The notes: generated by a model not told the origin, from the sequence alone. A stretch of DNA of 64,000 bases from Bosea sp. 685 (GCF_031884435.1 NZ_CP134779.1:2294001-2358000); one strand, 5' to 3'. Numbered from the stretch's first letter, positions 18,218 to 26,319 are shown. A program made the numbers and translations.

Positions 18218-18247
18218 GCGTACCTTTTAGGTGCGAAATAGGTACGC
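18218..18247. promoter_or_regulatory. Possible integrase arm-binding sites, left end
   Basis: gcgtacc (18218-18224) and its inverse ggtacgc (18241-18247) are separated by 16 bases, just before the integrase gene. The same CGTACCT sequence occurs twice, 11 bases apart, near the right end (34630-34648). Presence at both ends suits arm-type integrase sites; the left pair could also be an operator of int. Confidence 0.45.
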
Positions 18248-18261
18248 AAATGGGAGCGCGG

Positions 18262-19530
18262 ATGCCACGGGTGAAGCTGACGGACAGGTTCTGCTCTGGC
18301 GTGAAGTCGACTGGCGCCCAGGTGGATTATTACGACGAGCAGGAAGCTGGGCTATTCCTACGCGTGTCCGCCCAGCGCAAGGCGTGGGGGTTGCTGTTCA
18401 CCCGCCCCAGTGACGGTAAGCGCGCTCGAACTACGTTCGGCAGCTACCCGTCGATGACGTTAGCCGCTGCTCGTGGTCGCGTGATCGAATTGCGGTCGGG
18501 TCTGGACGAAGGACAGGACGCGAGCGCCAAGGTCCGCGAGATCAAAAGCGGAGTTTCCGACGGCGAACTCACGCTGAAGCAGTTGGGTGCCCTGTTCCTC
18601 GCCGATCGTCGCCAGCGGGGCAGGAGGACCGCCGACGAAATGGAGCGCGCCCTAAAGATCGACATCTATCCCGTGATCGGTTCTATCGCCGTCCAGAAGC
18701 TCAAGCGCATAGATCTTTCCCGCGTTACCGATCTGATCAAACAACGGGGAAGCACCGTCCAAGCGAACCGGGTCGCGGCCCTATTGAAGACGCTTCTGGC
18801 ATGGTCGGTCGATCAGGGACACCTTGAAACCGACCCCGGTTACCGATGGAAGCCGCCCAGCGAAATAGCCCCTCCGCGCGAGAGGGCGCTCTCCGCCTCG
18901 GAGATCAAGCAGCTTTGGCACGGGCTCGAACAGGCCGACATGTCCAGATGGACGGTTGAACTCCTCCGGTTCTGCCTCGCGACCGCCTGCCGACAAGGAG
19001 AGGCGGGCGGCATGCTCAGAAGCGAGCTAGACCTTGAACAGGGGGTCTGGCACCTCCCGGCATCGCGATCGAAGAACAAGCGCCCGCATTCAGTCCCTCT
19101 ATCGCCGCTCGCCTTGGATGTACTGAACCGCGCGCTCACAGGGCATGAATTGCCGGCCGTTTTTCCCGGCGCTCGGGGCACACCGATCACGAACTCTGCT
19201 GTATCGCGCGCCGTTCAACGCTCTCAAAAGTCTCTTGGACTGGCACAATGGACGTCCCACGACTTGCGACGTTCGGCGGCGACGCACATGGCTGAATTAG
19301 GAATTTCTCCGTTCGATATCGGGCTGTGCCTCAATCACATCAGCACAACGCAGAAGTCCATTACGACCTCCACCTATGTGAAATACACGTTCGACAAAGA
19401 GAAGCGGGCCGCCCTGAGCCTTTGGGGCGAGAGGCTCGCGGCCATCGTCGCGGGCGACGCTGCCGACATCCTGCCACTGAACTCAGCGCGTCGCCGGTAC
19501 GGACTCAAGCGGAAGGCGCGGGCGGCATGA
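18262..19530 (+). CDS. int: Tyrosine-type site-specific integrase (P4/DUF4102 group)
   Basis: A 422-residue recombinase that would catalyse insertion and excision at tRNA-Asn. I use ATG 18262 with GGGAG 5 bases upstream. The N-terminus (KLTDRFCSGVKSTG to AAARGRVIELRSGLDEGQD) is the arm-binding DUF4102 domain; a SAM-like core-binding domain follows at about 100-190. The catalytic Arg is in ATACRQGEAGGM, the HxLRR box is WTSHDLRRSAATHMAE, a His lies in GLCLNHIS and the nucleophile is probably the first Tyr of TYVKYTFDKEKRAAL. It lies beside attL and overlaps the next gene by ATGA. Confidence 0.95.
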   Translation: MPRVKLTDRFCSGVKSTGAQVDYYDEQEAGLFLRVSAQRKAWGLLFTRPSDGKRARTTFGSYPSMTLAAARGRVIELRSGLDEGQDASAKVREIKSGVSDGELTLKQLGALFLADRRQRGRRTADEMERALKIDIYPVIGSIAVQKLKRIDLSRVTDLIKQRGSTVQANRVAALLKTLLAWSVDQGHLETDPGYRWKPPSEIAPPRERALSASEIKQLWHGLEQADMSRWTVELLRFCLATACRQGEAGGMLRSELDLEQGVWHLPASRSKNKRPHSVPLSPLALDVLNRALTGHELPAVFPGARGTPITNSAVSRAVQRSQKSLGLAQWTSHDLRRSAATHMAELGISPFDIGLCLNHISTTQKSITTSTYVKYTFDKEKRAALSLWGERLAAIVAGDAADILPLNSARRRYGLKRKARAA

Positions 19531-20168
19531 TCGACCTCGCGACCTTAAAGGGGAAGCGGACCGACCTGCGGGCACTTTTCCCAGCCCTCACAACCGACGA
19601 CGTCGCATTGGTTGATCGCGCACTTGGCGGGAACCGTAGTGGGTTCGTTGCGGCGGTCTGCTTTCAGGCCGATACGTTGTGGAGTGGAAGGCCGGGCGAA
19701 CCGCTGAAGGACGCGCAAGCGCGAATGGCGCGGATCGCAGCCGCAGCTCAAATCTTCGCAGACAACCTAGATGTGCTCGATGTCGCGCTGACTCTGCCGG
19801 ACGACACTGGCGACGCTGCTTTCACGAGGCCATCGGACCTACTCGTCTACATGAAGCTTCTGGCGTCCAGAGCTAACGCGCTTGCCACGGACAATCACAA
19901 ACTCAAGGTCGCGCGGTTTCAGGACCCAACCAAGCGGAAGCAGCGGGGAGTCACCCCTTCCTCTCTCATCACGCGACGCATGATCGCTGAATATTTCATT
20001 TGCCACGCCGAGTTGCCCATCCATGAGGGTAGCGATCTTCGGCGGTTGATCGAGATAGGGCACCTTGCAGCTGGCGTTGATGATCCGAGCGCATCGAACA
20101 TCGGCAACCTCGTTGCCGACTTCGCAAGCCGACAAGATAGGTCACCGGCCGATCCCTATCTAGAATAG
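19527..20168 (+). CDS. Hypothetical protein translated with the integrase
   Basis: A 213-residue soluble protein, mostly helical by composition, with no motif I recognise. Its ATG overlaps the integrase TGA (ATGA, 19527-19530), so it is made with the integrase. A basic patch DPTKRKQRG lies near residue 133. The position suggests an accessory recombination or control role, but nothing in the sequence proves it. Confidence 0.7.
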   Translation: MIDLATLKGKRTDLRALFPALTTDDVALVDRALGGNRSGFVAAVCFQADTLWSGRPGEPLKDAQARMARIAAAAQIFADNLDVLDVALTLPDDTGDAAFTRPSDLLVYMKLLASRANALATDNHKLKVARFQDPTKRKQRGVTPSSLITRRMIAEYFICHAELPIHEGSDLRRLIEIGHLAAGVDDPSASNIGNLVADFASRQDRSPADPYLE

Positions 20169-20228
20169 TCGCCGCAGAACGCGACCGACAGTGTCCGAAG
20201 CATTCCAACCTGATGGGAGTGCTTCAGC

Positions 20229-20447
20229 ATGACTGAGCTTGTCAAAGAACTCGAAGACCCTCGCACCGAACTCTTGACCGATTCTCAGATTGTCGCCGGC
20301 TGGCCGATCTCGCTGTCGACAATCGCGCGCCAGCGCCGTCTTGGCGCGTTCCCCGAGTCGGTGCGTATCGGCCGCCTCCGGCGCACTCGCCGCAGCGACG
20401 TCCTCGCCTACTTCACGCCCAAGCCCGCACGCCGCGCGGAGGGCTAG
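20229..20447 (+). CDS. AlpA/excisionase-like small DNA-binding protein
   Basis: A 72-residue protein with the short winged-helix pattern of AlpA/MerR-type excisionases: LLTDSQIVAGWPISLSTIAR followed by RRLGAFPESVRIGRLRRTRR and DVLAYF. Such factors bend attachment-site DNA for excision or activate the integrase promoter. It lies 60 bases after the integrase-linked gene and heads a run of small overlapping genes. Assignment rests on motif pattern and context. Confidence 0.75.
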   Translation: MTELVKELEDPRTELLTDSQIVAGWPISLSTIARQRRLGAFPESVRIGRLRRTRRSDVLAYFTPKPARRAEG

Positions 20448-20450
20448 ATC

Positions 20451-20669
20451 ATGGGCATCATCACTTGCCTCGCCCGCCTCTGCAGGGCGCATCGCCGCCC
20501 GGCCGCAGGGCCTCCCGAAACGATTGAGCCCCCGCCGGCGGCAACCGGCGAGGGGGGCGATAGCAAGCACTGGCATCAGGCCAAGGCCGCCCGCATCGCC
20601 CGCGCCGCCCGCGTCCGCATCGCGCTCGAGGGCTTCAATGCCGATCAGCGCCGGGAGGGCGGCCGGTGA
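20451..20669 (+). CDS. Hypothetical small protein
   Basis: Seventy-two residues with a Pro/Ala-rich middle and a basic helical second half (AKAARIARAARVRIALEGF). It starts 3 bases after the AlpA-like gene and its TGA overlaps the next gene's GTG, so it lies inside a tightly packed operon. No family is recognised and it may only have a structural or coupling role. Confidence 0.5.
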   Translation: MGIITCLARLCRAHRRPAAGPPETIEPPPAATGEGGDSKHWHQAKAARIARAARVRIALEGFNADQRREGGR

Positions 20670-21046
20670 ATGCTAGTGACCGTCTGCAGCGGTGCCGGTG
20701 GTTTCGCCAGCTGATCGAGGACGTCGAAGCGACCGGGATAACTGACCCGCTCGCGCAGATGGACGCTGTCGGCACGCGGTGCGGCGTGGATTCTGCCCGG
20801 ATCGTCTTTGCCGCAGGCGTGGTCAGCGTTGATTGGGCATGGGCCGAAGAGAGAAGTCTGCGGAGCCGGTTCGTCCAGATCACAAGCGCGTCGCCTATGA
20901 TGTCCGCTCCTGGCCGCTACCAACGGTGCCGCGATGCTTTTGATGCGGCATTCAGAAGCTCGCTCGACGAGCTGGAAAGTGGGCTTCGGCTGTGGGCAGG
21001 GCGGAACCGGCTCGAGGATGCTCCGTTTGAGGAGCCGCGCCGATGA
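20666..21046 (+). CDS. Hypothetical protein of the replication operon
   Basis: A 126-residue soluble protein, probably starting at GTG 20666 with GGGAGG at 20652-20657. It overlaps its neighbours on both sides (GTGA at 20666-20669, ATGA at 21043-21046), strong evidence for real translation. It is acidic and tryptophan-rich in the middle and end, with no motif I can name. Its place directly before the putative initiator gene suggests an accessory replication role. Confidence 0.6.
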   Translation: MNASDRLQRCRWFRQLIEDVEATGITDPLAQMDAVGTRCGVDSARIVFAAGVVSVDWAWAEERSLRSRFVQITSASPMMSAPGRYQRCRDAFDAAFRSSLDELESGLRLWAGRNRLEDAPFEEPRR

Positions 21047-22449
21047 ACACGAGTTCTTGGCCCATCCGGTCCGGCCCGGCCGTCATAGCTTGGCGGGCGG
21101 CGGCGCAGCGCCGGAATGAGGCGAAGCGGGCGCTGCTGCATCATCGCCAGACCGGGACACCGGTGGACGTTGTGGGCGCACTGGCGGTCGGTGCAGAGGC
21201 CAATGCACGCGCACCGCGGGGCCGCTATCCGGGGAAGGGCGGTCGCTACACTAGGTGGCCAGGCAACAACCATGTCGAACTCGCGCGCTGGGCGGAAGAG
21301 GCTGGGCTAGGTCGGTTCGGTGCAGACGACCCGGACATCTGCATAGCCGTCCGAGAAGCAGGAAGCGGCCGAAGCATCGGCCCCGAAGAAGCCGGCCGGC
21401 TGCTCGGTTTGACCGCAGAGATCCGCGACTTGCGCGGCATCCGAACCATGGAGTCGATCGACGAGACAAAGGCGGAGCGTGAGGATCGCCGCGCCCTCGA
21501 GCGTGCAGCGAAGGATGCTGTCCGGAAAGAGGCCGTCCGCAGAGCGGAGGGTGCGATCCCGCGGGCAAAGAGCAAGGCCGCGCTGAAACCATGGGCCGTG
21601 CAGGGCAAATCCAAGGCGACGTATTACCGGCACCTGCGTGAGACGAATTCGTCCGCAAAACCCATTGCTGCTGAGACAGATCCGTCCGGTGAGACGAATT
21701 CGTCCGCACCTCCTAGAGCCCTTAATAATATAGGATGTGCGGACGAAACTGTCTCACGGCAGAAAGAGGCTGCGCCGACGTCGCACGAGCAGCGCGCCGT
21801 CGTCGAGACCGGCCCCAGCCAGACAACAAGATCTCTTGGCGATGGAAAGAGGGCGCCAAAGACCGTCAGGTCGAAAAAGAGAACGGGCGACCTTGGCCGA
21901 CCGTTGCCGGAGGAGCCATCGCCCTTGATGGAGAGGTCGGCGGAGCCGGCCCAAGCCGATGACATCCGCGCCGGCTCGACGGCTTCCCTGACCCCGTCGA
22001 CTGCGGTCTTTCCTGAACCCGACAGAGTCGAGGATCTGCACGCGCGCGCGGGCGAGGTGGCGGCGTCCGCTACTGGCCTGCCTGACCTGTTCGGATCGCT
22101 GCCGCTGCCGGTCCCATGTGCCCGCCCGCAGCGCTCTAGAACGTCCGCTGGAAAGTCAGCAGGCGCGGGCGTGCAGCACTCGCTTTTCGGCGAGGAGTCT
22201 TCGCGCGATCATATGTTCCGTGGCGTCAACTTCTTCTGCGGCGTCGAGCTCGGTGCTATGTTCCAGGTGTTGGGCGAAGGCGACGCGGTTCGTGGCCGCG
22301 AACTGGCGATGCTGCTGCCTCTAGCCCGGCTCAGGGTGCTGGCAGAGGCCCTTGGAGAGGGCGGCGTCGATCGGTGCGGACATCTGATCATGCTTGCGAG
22401 GCGAGCGGCGCATACGGCGGAGGCGAAGGCCATGGGAGCAGCACGATGA
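21043..22449 (+). CDS. Putative replication initiator containing iteron-like repeats
   Basis: A 468-residue protein with a basic, Ala/Arg-rich N-terminal half, a helical segment with KPWAVQGKSKATYYRHLRE at about residues 184-202 that looks like a helix-turn-helix, a long low-complexity linker and a compact C-terminal domain (from about 385). Four repeats of a 19-base motif and an AT-rich stretch lie inside the gene at 21639-21756, the arrangement known from lambda O-type initiators. The repeats also encode RETNSSA twice. No helicase or primase motifs are visible. Function is inferred from this internal origin-like DNA and the operon context. Confidence 0.55.
   Translation: MNTSSWPIRSGPAVIAWRAAAQRRNEAKRALLHHRQTGTPVDVVGALAVGAEANARAPRGRYPGKGGRYTRWPGNNHVELARWAEEAGLGRFGADDPDICIAVREAGSGRSIGPEEAGRLLGLTAEIRDLRGIRTMESIDETKAEREDRRALERAAKDAVRKEAVRRAEGAIPRAKSKAALKPWAVQGKSKATYYRHLRETNSSAKPIAAETDPSGETNSSAPPRALNNIGCADETVSRQKEAAPTSHEQRAVVETGPSQTTRSLGDGKRAPKTVRSKKRTGDLGRPLPEEPSPLMERSAEPAQADDIRAGSTASLTPSTAVFPEPDRVEDLHARAGEVAASATGLPDLFGSLPLPVPCARPQRSRTSAGKSAGAGVQHSLFGEESSRDHMFRGVNFFCGVELGAMFQVLGEGDAVRGRELAMLLPLARLRVLAEALGEGGVDRCGHLIMLARRAAHTAEAKAMGAAR
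21639..21756. repeat. Iteron-like cluster with AT-rich stretch, candidate replication origin
   Basis: Two identical 19-mers TGAGACGAATTCGTCCGCA (21639-21657, 21690-21708), one degenerate copy (21672-21690) and one inverted copy (21738-21756, TGAGACAGTTTCGTCCGCA on the minus strand). cttaataatatagga at 21721-21735 separates copies three and four. The identical copies contain the palindrome GACGAATTCGTC. All lie inside the coding frame of the putative initiator. Confidence 0.65.
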
Positions 22450-22667
22450 GCGCGCATCAGCATTTGCCGCTGTTTAGGTGGGCGCTCGAGCAAGAGGCCT
22501 CCCGTCCTGCAAAGGCCGAACTCGTTGACCTCGCCGTGTTCCGCGAGACCAGCGCGCGGTGGAAAATGAAGATCTTGCCCAACGAGATCCCGGCCGATTT
22601 GGCGTTCGACCGGTGCGGCGGCTTGGAGCCGCAGCCGGCTGTCCTGCGGTTCGATCGCCGGGCCTGA
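22446..22667 (+). CDS. Hypothetical small protein
   Basis: Seventy-three residues (MSAHQHLPLFRWALEQEAS and onward), starting with an ATGA overlap at the end of the putative initiator gene, so its translation is coupled. No known motif; the second half is predicted to be compact and soluble. It closes the overlapping chain that starts at 20229. Confidence 0.55.
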   Translation: MSAHQHLPLFRWALEQEASRPAKAELVDLAVFRETSARWKMKILPNEIPADLAFDRCGGLEPQPAVLRFDRRA

Positions 22668-22766
22668 CCGGGGAGGTATATCCCTAGGCGAACCCTGCCT
22701 GCACCGTGCCTTGCGTGGCGCGTGCCGTCATGTTGGTGTCCGGTCGGGCTCGGGGAGGATAATGCG

Positions 22767-23027
22767 GTGGCGGTGCTGGCAGAGGATTGTGAGATCTGGG
22801 CGAACGAAGGCTGGCACGTGCTGACCGTGGAGCAGGCCCTGACTTATCCCCGCGCGCGCCTAATGCGATGTCGGGAGTGCCTTGGCATAGTCCGAGCGCA
22901 CAAGGCCGGGCACGACGGACAGAGGGCTCATTTCGAGCACGATTCTCGGCATGACGGCTGTTCTCGCTGCGATGAGTTCGCCGGCGTGAAGTCCCCCCAC
23001 CCTAACCCCGCCCGGATGCGGCGGTAG
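22767..23027 (+). CDS. Small zinc-ribbon-like hypothetical protein
   Basis: Eighty-six residues from GTG 22767, which has GGGGAGG 8 bases upstream; an earlier in-frame GTG at 22722 has no such site. The centre reads RCRECLGIVRAHK and then HFEHDSRHDGCSRCDEF, so two Cys pairs and nearby histidines could hold zinc. Similar short proteins occur in mobile DNA without known function. It stops 2 bases before the next gene. Confidence 0.55.
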   Translation: MAVLAEDCEIWANEGWHVLTVEQALTYPRARLMRCRECLGIVRAHKAGHDGQRAHFEHDSRHDGCSRCDEFAGVKSPHPNPARMRR

Positions 23028-23029
23028 AC

Positions 23030-23644
23030 GTGGCAAAAATCAACTTCTCGGGCTGGTACTTCGAAAAGGGCATCAAATCCCTGATGCGAAGCTTCGACAC
23101 CGCTGGCGCGGCCATATTGCGCGAATGCGACAAGGCGCTCACCGAGCAGTCAGATTATGAGAAATTTCTGGACGACGGCGGCGAGCTCGAATGCGAATGC
23201 GACGGCGACGGCTTCATCCTTTGGGACAAACAAACGGCTCTGCAGATTGAGGTTGCGAGCCTTAAGGATGCCGCCATAAGCCTCCGCAAGGCGTTCGCAA
23301 TCCAGCTCTATCATCACTGGGAACGTTCGGCCCAAGGGTGGACTGGCAGCGCCGCCAATGCCCGTCACGAAGATCTCGTGGCCAAGGCGCGCGTCAAGGG
23401 CCTCCCGATCGACGACAGGCTAGACGTTGTCCGAATGCTGGCGAACACGCTTAAGCACGGAAGCCCACATTATGGCCGAAAGCTCCTGACGGCTTGGCCG
23501 GAGATTCTCGCCATACCGAACCCCGCAGCGACGGCGATCGATTGGTATGCCGCCGTCACGCTGAGCGATGCCCAAGTCAAGGAAGTTGCGACGATCGTTG
23601 CCGGATCTGGACCGAAGTGCACGATCGACGATCTCGACCTTTGA
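23030..23644 (+). CDS. Hypothetical protein of the element
   Basis: A 204-residue soluble protein, probably starting at GTG 23030. The N-terminal half is acidic (ELECECDGDGF); the C-terminal half has LRKAFAIQLYHHWE and VRMLANTLKHGSPHYGRKLL. The latter pattern recalls HEPN-like helical bundles (RxxxNxxKH), but the match is loose. It follows the zinc-ribbon gene after 2 bases and is probably its partner. Function unknown. Confidence 0.6.
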   Translation: MAKINFSGWYFEKGIKSLMRSFDTAGAAILRECDKALTEQSDYEKFLDDGGELECECDGDGFILWDKQTALQIEVASLKDAAISLRKAFAIQLYHHWERSAQGWTGSAANARHEDLVAKARVKGLPIDDRLDVVRMLANTLKHGSPHYGRKLLTAWPEILAIPNPAATAIDWYAAVTLSDAQVKEVATIVAGSGPKCTIDDLDL

Positions 23645-23789
23645 GCTGATGTCTTGGCGCGCCCGCCCAACATAGGACAATATGCTACGTTCAGGGCAAT
23701 GCACGGCGGCCCGAAAGGGTTGTCAATTTGCTGACACTTCCGGCCCGATCCGACGGAGGGACGGCGGCCGACCAGCGTAATAATTGCGG

Positions 23790-23920
23790 CCTCCGCCTTC
23801 CGACGAACGCCGATGTCGGCGGCCGTGACCTTCTCGCCCGCCGAGGCCTTGGCGATCGCCTCTTCGCGGATTGGCTGTGGCGTGCTTGGCGCAGCCAGCG
23901 TCCACATGGCGATGCAAGCG
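23790..23920 (-). pseudogene. Decayed fragment of a phage/plasmid-type gene
   Basis: On the minus strand the short stretch LAAPSTPQPIREEAIAKASA, continuing GEKVTAADI, resembles a segment seen in mobile-element proteins with a DUF3102-like region. The frame stays open on both sides but the surrounding residues look like noise, and no start site is visible. It overlaps no other supported gene. I read it as the remnant of a lost gene in the 23645-23983 gap. Confidence 0.3.
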
Positions 23921-23983
23921 CTCGAGGCGCCGGCTGTTGGTGCCCCCCGCCGGTCCCAGCGGGGCAGAGCTAAGCGGAGACGC

Positions 23984-24142
23984 CTATGATGGTTCGGCAA
24001 TCTGTCTGCGCATGAATGCGTAAATTGCGGTGCCGCCGTGGGCTCCGTTGATCAGTTCCCAGCCTTCGGCCGCAAGCTTCGAAACTTCGCTATTAAATGC
24101 CTTTATGCCGAAGAACGCCCAAGCTTGATATTCATATTTCAT
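23984..24142 (-). CDS. Small DUF4177-like protein
   Basis: A 52-residue protein, MKYEYQAWAFFGIKAFNSEV then SKLAAEGWELINGAHGG and a short tail. The pattern of an aromatic first strand, a helix ending in AAEGWELI and a closing strand fits the small DUF4177 fold, whose function is unknown. A GGGGAAG lies 7 bases before the ATG on the minus strand. It is transcribed against the genes on both sides. Confidence 0.65.
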   Translation of the reverse strand: MKYEYQAWAFFGIKAFNSEVSKLAAEGWELINGAHGGTAIYAFMRRQIAEPS

Positions 24143-24272
24143 AGCGTCGCTTCCCCGTTGATTTGTACGTGCAGCTCAATTCTACTCTTCGAACTTAAAA
24201 CAATTGATGCTGCCTTATCAGCTCGCCGCAAACCAGCAGGCCCGCTGGTCAGGCATTTCGGCGCTTGGGGTT

Positions 24273-24320
24273 GCGGCCCTGCGGATGGCGCGTGCGGCTG
24301 TCGTTTGAATTTTACGGGGC
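24273..24320. repeat. 48-bp direct repeat, copy A, left of cargo segment
   Basis: It matches 26489-26536 in the same orientation with four mismatches (core gcggccctgcggatggcgcg, then gaattttacg). The two copies enclose three plus-strand genes, including the AT-rich cyclase-like gene. Sequence around the copies is unrelated. Confidence 0.7.
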
Positions 24321-24415
24321 ATCGGCGCGGGCACTGAGAAGCCGCTAGCCGAGGCGGTGGTATAGCCGCTGACGGCGGACATGATATCGCTGGCGAAGTA
24401 GGCAAGGGAGGGAAC

Positions 24416-24901
24416 ATGGGAACCAGCGATTACACCGAGAGCACAATAGTGATTGCCGTCCTTTTGGTTGGGACATTGCTGGCCTTGGCGCTCTCCTTCT
24501 ACGCCCTTCGCTGGGCAGTTCAGTGGTTGCATCAGAGTTTTCATCAGTTCAGGGATCATCTGAAGACACTTCCTGAAGCGAAGAAGCTGTCGAATTTAGC
24601 GATACCGGTGATCGTGGTGATGTTGATCGCAGCAATGCTTCCGTGGCCGTATTTTTACTACCAGATCCTGCGCCTTGCTTGCTTTGGGATCGTGATTTGG
24701 CTGCTTTGGCATGACTGGCGGCCTACGCTTGCGCACTTCACGCTCGCGATGATCGGTGTGCTGTACAACCCACTCGTACCAATCCATCTCACGCGGGAGA
24801 TCTGGTCGGTGCTCAACCCGCTAACGGTCATTGCGTTCGTGTGGTTCTGGTGGTCCACCCTACGTCCGGCAACTCGGGTCAAAGACCCGGCGCCGAGCTG
24901 A
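24416..24901 (+). CDS. Hypothetical four-helix membrane protein (DUF6804-like)
   Basis: A 161-residue inner-membrane protein with about four hydrophobic helices (residues 12-32, 62-80, 85-115, 132-150). The central part (PYFYYQILRLACFG, VLYNPLVPIHLTREIW) resembles the DUF6804 family. A GGGAGG lies 6 bases before the ATG. It starts the cargo segment between the 48-bp direct repeats and is followed by another small membrane protein. Function is unknown. Confidence 0.7.
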   Translation: MGTSDYTESTIVIAVLLVGTLLALALSFYALRWAVQWLHQSFHQFRDHLKTLPEAKKLSNLAIPVIVVMLIAAMLPWPYFYYQILRLACFGIVIWLLWHDWRPTLAHFTLAMIGVLYNPLVPIHLTREIWSVLNPLTVIAFVWFWWSTLRPATRVKDPAPS

Positions 24902-24944
24902 GACCAGCCGAAGCTCATCATCGCTGGAGGAAGGCACGCGCCTT

Positions 24945-25319
24945 ATGATCCTGACAGTCGTCATGTTTGTGGGGTGCTTCCTTACGGCAGTGGTAGCGAT
25001 CACCATCCCGTTGCAACTGATATCGGAAGTGAGATCGCCTTGGCTGTTGCTGGTGATCGTGCCGCTTGGTCTCGCGTTGCAAAACTGGCTCTTATCGCCC
25101 GAAACACATAAGACCCCGTGGTTCAGGAGCTCGGTTCTGAACGTGCTTACCGTAGCGAGCCTTGTGGTCGGCATGTTCGCCGTCCTGAGGATGGATCGCA
25201 AAATCCGAGACGAAGCAGCCATGACGCGTAGGGAGGCGGAGGTAGAGAGGTGCGTAGGTCGAGCGCTACTCGACGGTAAGAGACCAGCAGTCGCAAGACG
25301 TCTCTGCTCCGAAGACTAA
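24945..25319 (+). CDS. Hypothetical small membrane protein
   Basis: A 124-residue protein with three hydrophobic helices (residues 1-25, 30-48, 62-80) and a charged cytoplasmic C-terminal tail with four cysteines or nearby basic residues (MTRREAEVERCVGRALLDGK). It starts 43 bases after the DUF6804-like gene; GGAGG lies rather far upstream (24926-24930). No family recognised. It could work with its membrane neighbour. Confidence 0.6.
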   Translation: MILTVVMFVGCFLTAVVAITIPLQLISEVRSPWLLLVIVPLGLALQNWLLSPETHKTPWFRSSVLNVLTVASLVVGMFAVLRMDRKIRDEAAMTRREAEVERCVGRALLDGKRPAVARRLCSED

Positions 25320-25455
25320 GATCGCGACCGGGCTGTCCCGACTGCCCGCGGTCGGCGGGGGTGATGAGCCGCTCTGGAGTCCTCCAGCGGCTTGGGGCCG
25401 TCGGGGGTAGGTAGGTGCCGAGATTATCGCCAATTCCGCTCGGCAGGCGTCTTTT

Positions 25456-25471
25456 TATAATCGACATTATA
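25456..25471 (+). promoter_or_regulatory. Probable promoter -10 element inside a palindrome
   Basis: TATAAT-cgac-ATTATA is a perfect 6-base inverted repeat 23 bases before the AT-rich cyclase-like gene. TATAAT is a consensus -10; the -35 (ttccgc, 25434-25439) is weak. The symmetry could also be a repressor site. Confidence 0.4.
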
Positions 25472-25494
25472 GTTATGGATATGGAGGATTATGA

Positions 25495-26319
25495 ATGGCA
25501 AGGCACCTGCCAAAGAAGCGCGCTCTAGCTTTTATCGATTTTCTTGGGTTCCGTTCAAAAATAGAACAGATGCCAAGGAATGTAGAAATATATGAATTGA
25601 TAAAAGAGAATCTAAATGAAATTAAGAGCGATCTCGTTCAGCGAAAATCTACGCAACTTTCGAGTCCTGAGCTTGGTAGATTTGGTGGTTATTATTACCC
25701 GCTTGAAGCTACTCAATTTTCTGACAGTCTCGTTTTATCTGTCGAGCCCAAGGCCGCTGGCGTAGAAACTTTGATTGAAATAGTCGGCTCGTTGTCTGAT
25801 CGGCTGCTGATGAAAGGATTGTTTATTAGGGGCGGGATAGCGCTTGGGTGGGCTTATCATGAAGAGAATATAGTATTTGGAAAAGCGATGAATGATGCAT
25901 ATGATATTGAGAGTAAGAAGGCGATATTTCCGCGGGTAGTGATAGATGATTTAATATTTAAAAAAATACCTGACTGGTGCAAGGAAATGAATATATCTCG
26001 TGATAATGATGGATTGCTGTATATTAAGCCGTTTACAAATCTTATAGAAATAAAAGGAAATGTTATCGCGATTCCCGATTGTCAGCAACTTGCCGATGCG
26101 CGAATTCAGATTAAGAAATCTTTATCATCTGCAAAAAATAATCCAAAAGTATATGCTAAATATCATTGGCTTGGCACCAAATTCGACGAGCACATAGCCG
26201 AGTGCCGACAAGTTTGGCGCTTTTCAGCTTCGGACGTGGAAATGATATTTGCGCACGAATCAACTGGTCGGAACCGCACAAGGAAAAAGCGGGTGCCACC
26301 GTCGCCAATAACGAGCTGA
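25495..26319 (+). CDS. AT-rich cargo gene with class III nucleotidyl-cyclase-like motifs
   Basis: A 274-residue soluble protein with GGAGG 7 bases before ATG 25495. The order of motifs follows class III cyclases: Asp15 in FIDFLGF and Asp77 in FSDS as the two metal ligands, then IRGGIALGWA (111-120) and FGKAMNDAYDIES (128-140), which resembles the RxGIxxG and GxxxNxAxxLE strand-helix of cyclases with Asn133 kept and the usual Arg absent. Pycsar phage-defence cyclases use this fold. Base use is foreign: 25921-25980 has 22 G+C of 60. No cyclic-nucleotide-binding effector is evident. Recognition is by motif only. Confidence 0.6.
   Translation: MARHLPKKRALAFIDFLGFRSKIEQMPRNVEIYELIKENLNEIKSDLVQRKSTQLSSPELGRFGGYYYPLEATQFSDSLVLSVEPKAAGVETLIEIVGSLSDRLLMKGLFIRGGIALGWAYHEENIVFGKAMNDAYDIESKKAIFPRVVIDDLIFKKIPDWCKEMNISRDNDGLLYIKPFTNLIEIKGNVIAIPDCQQLADARIQIKKSLSSAKNNPKVYAKYHWLGTKFDEHIAECRQVWRFSASDVEMIFAHESTGRNRTRKKRVPPSPITS

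Noticed and set aside
18034-18261. A 76-codon N-terminal extension of the integrase reading through attL
   Set aside because: It would translate the tRNA fragment; the ATG at 18262 has a good ribosome site and begins the DUF4102 domain.
21639-21756. Repeats considered as a CRISPR array
   Set aside because: Only four short, imperfect copies with unequal spacing and one inverted, inside a coding frame; no cas genes.
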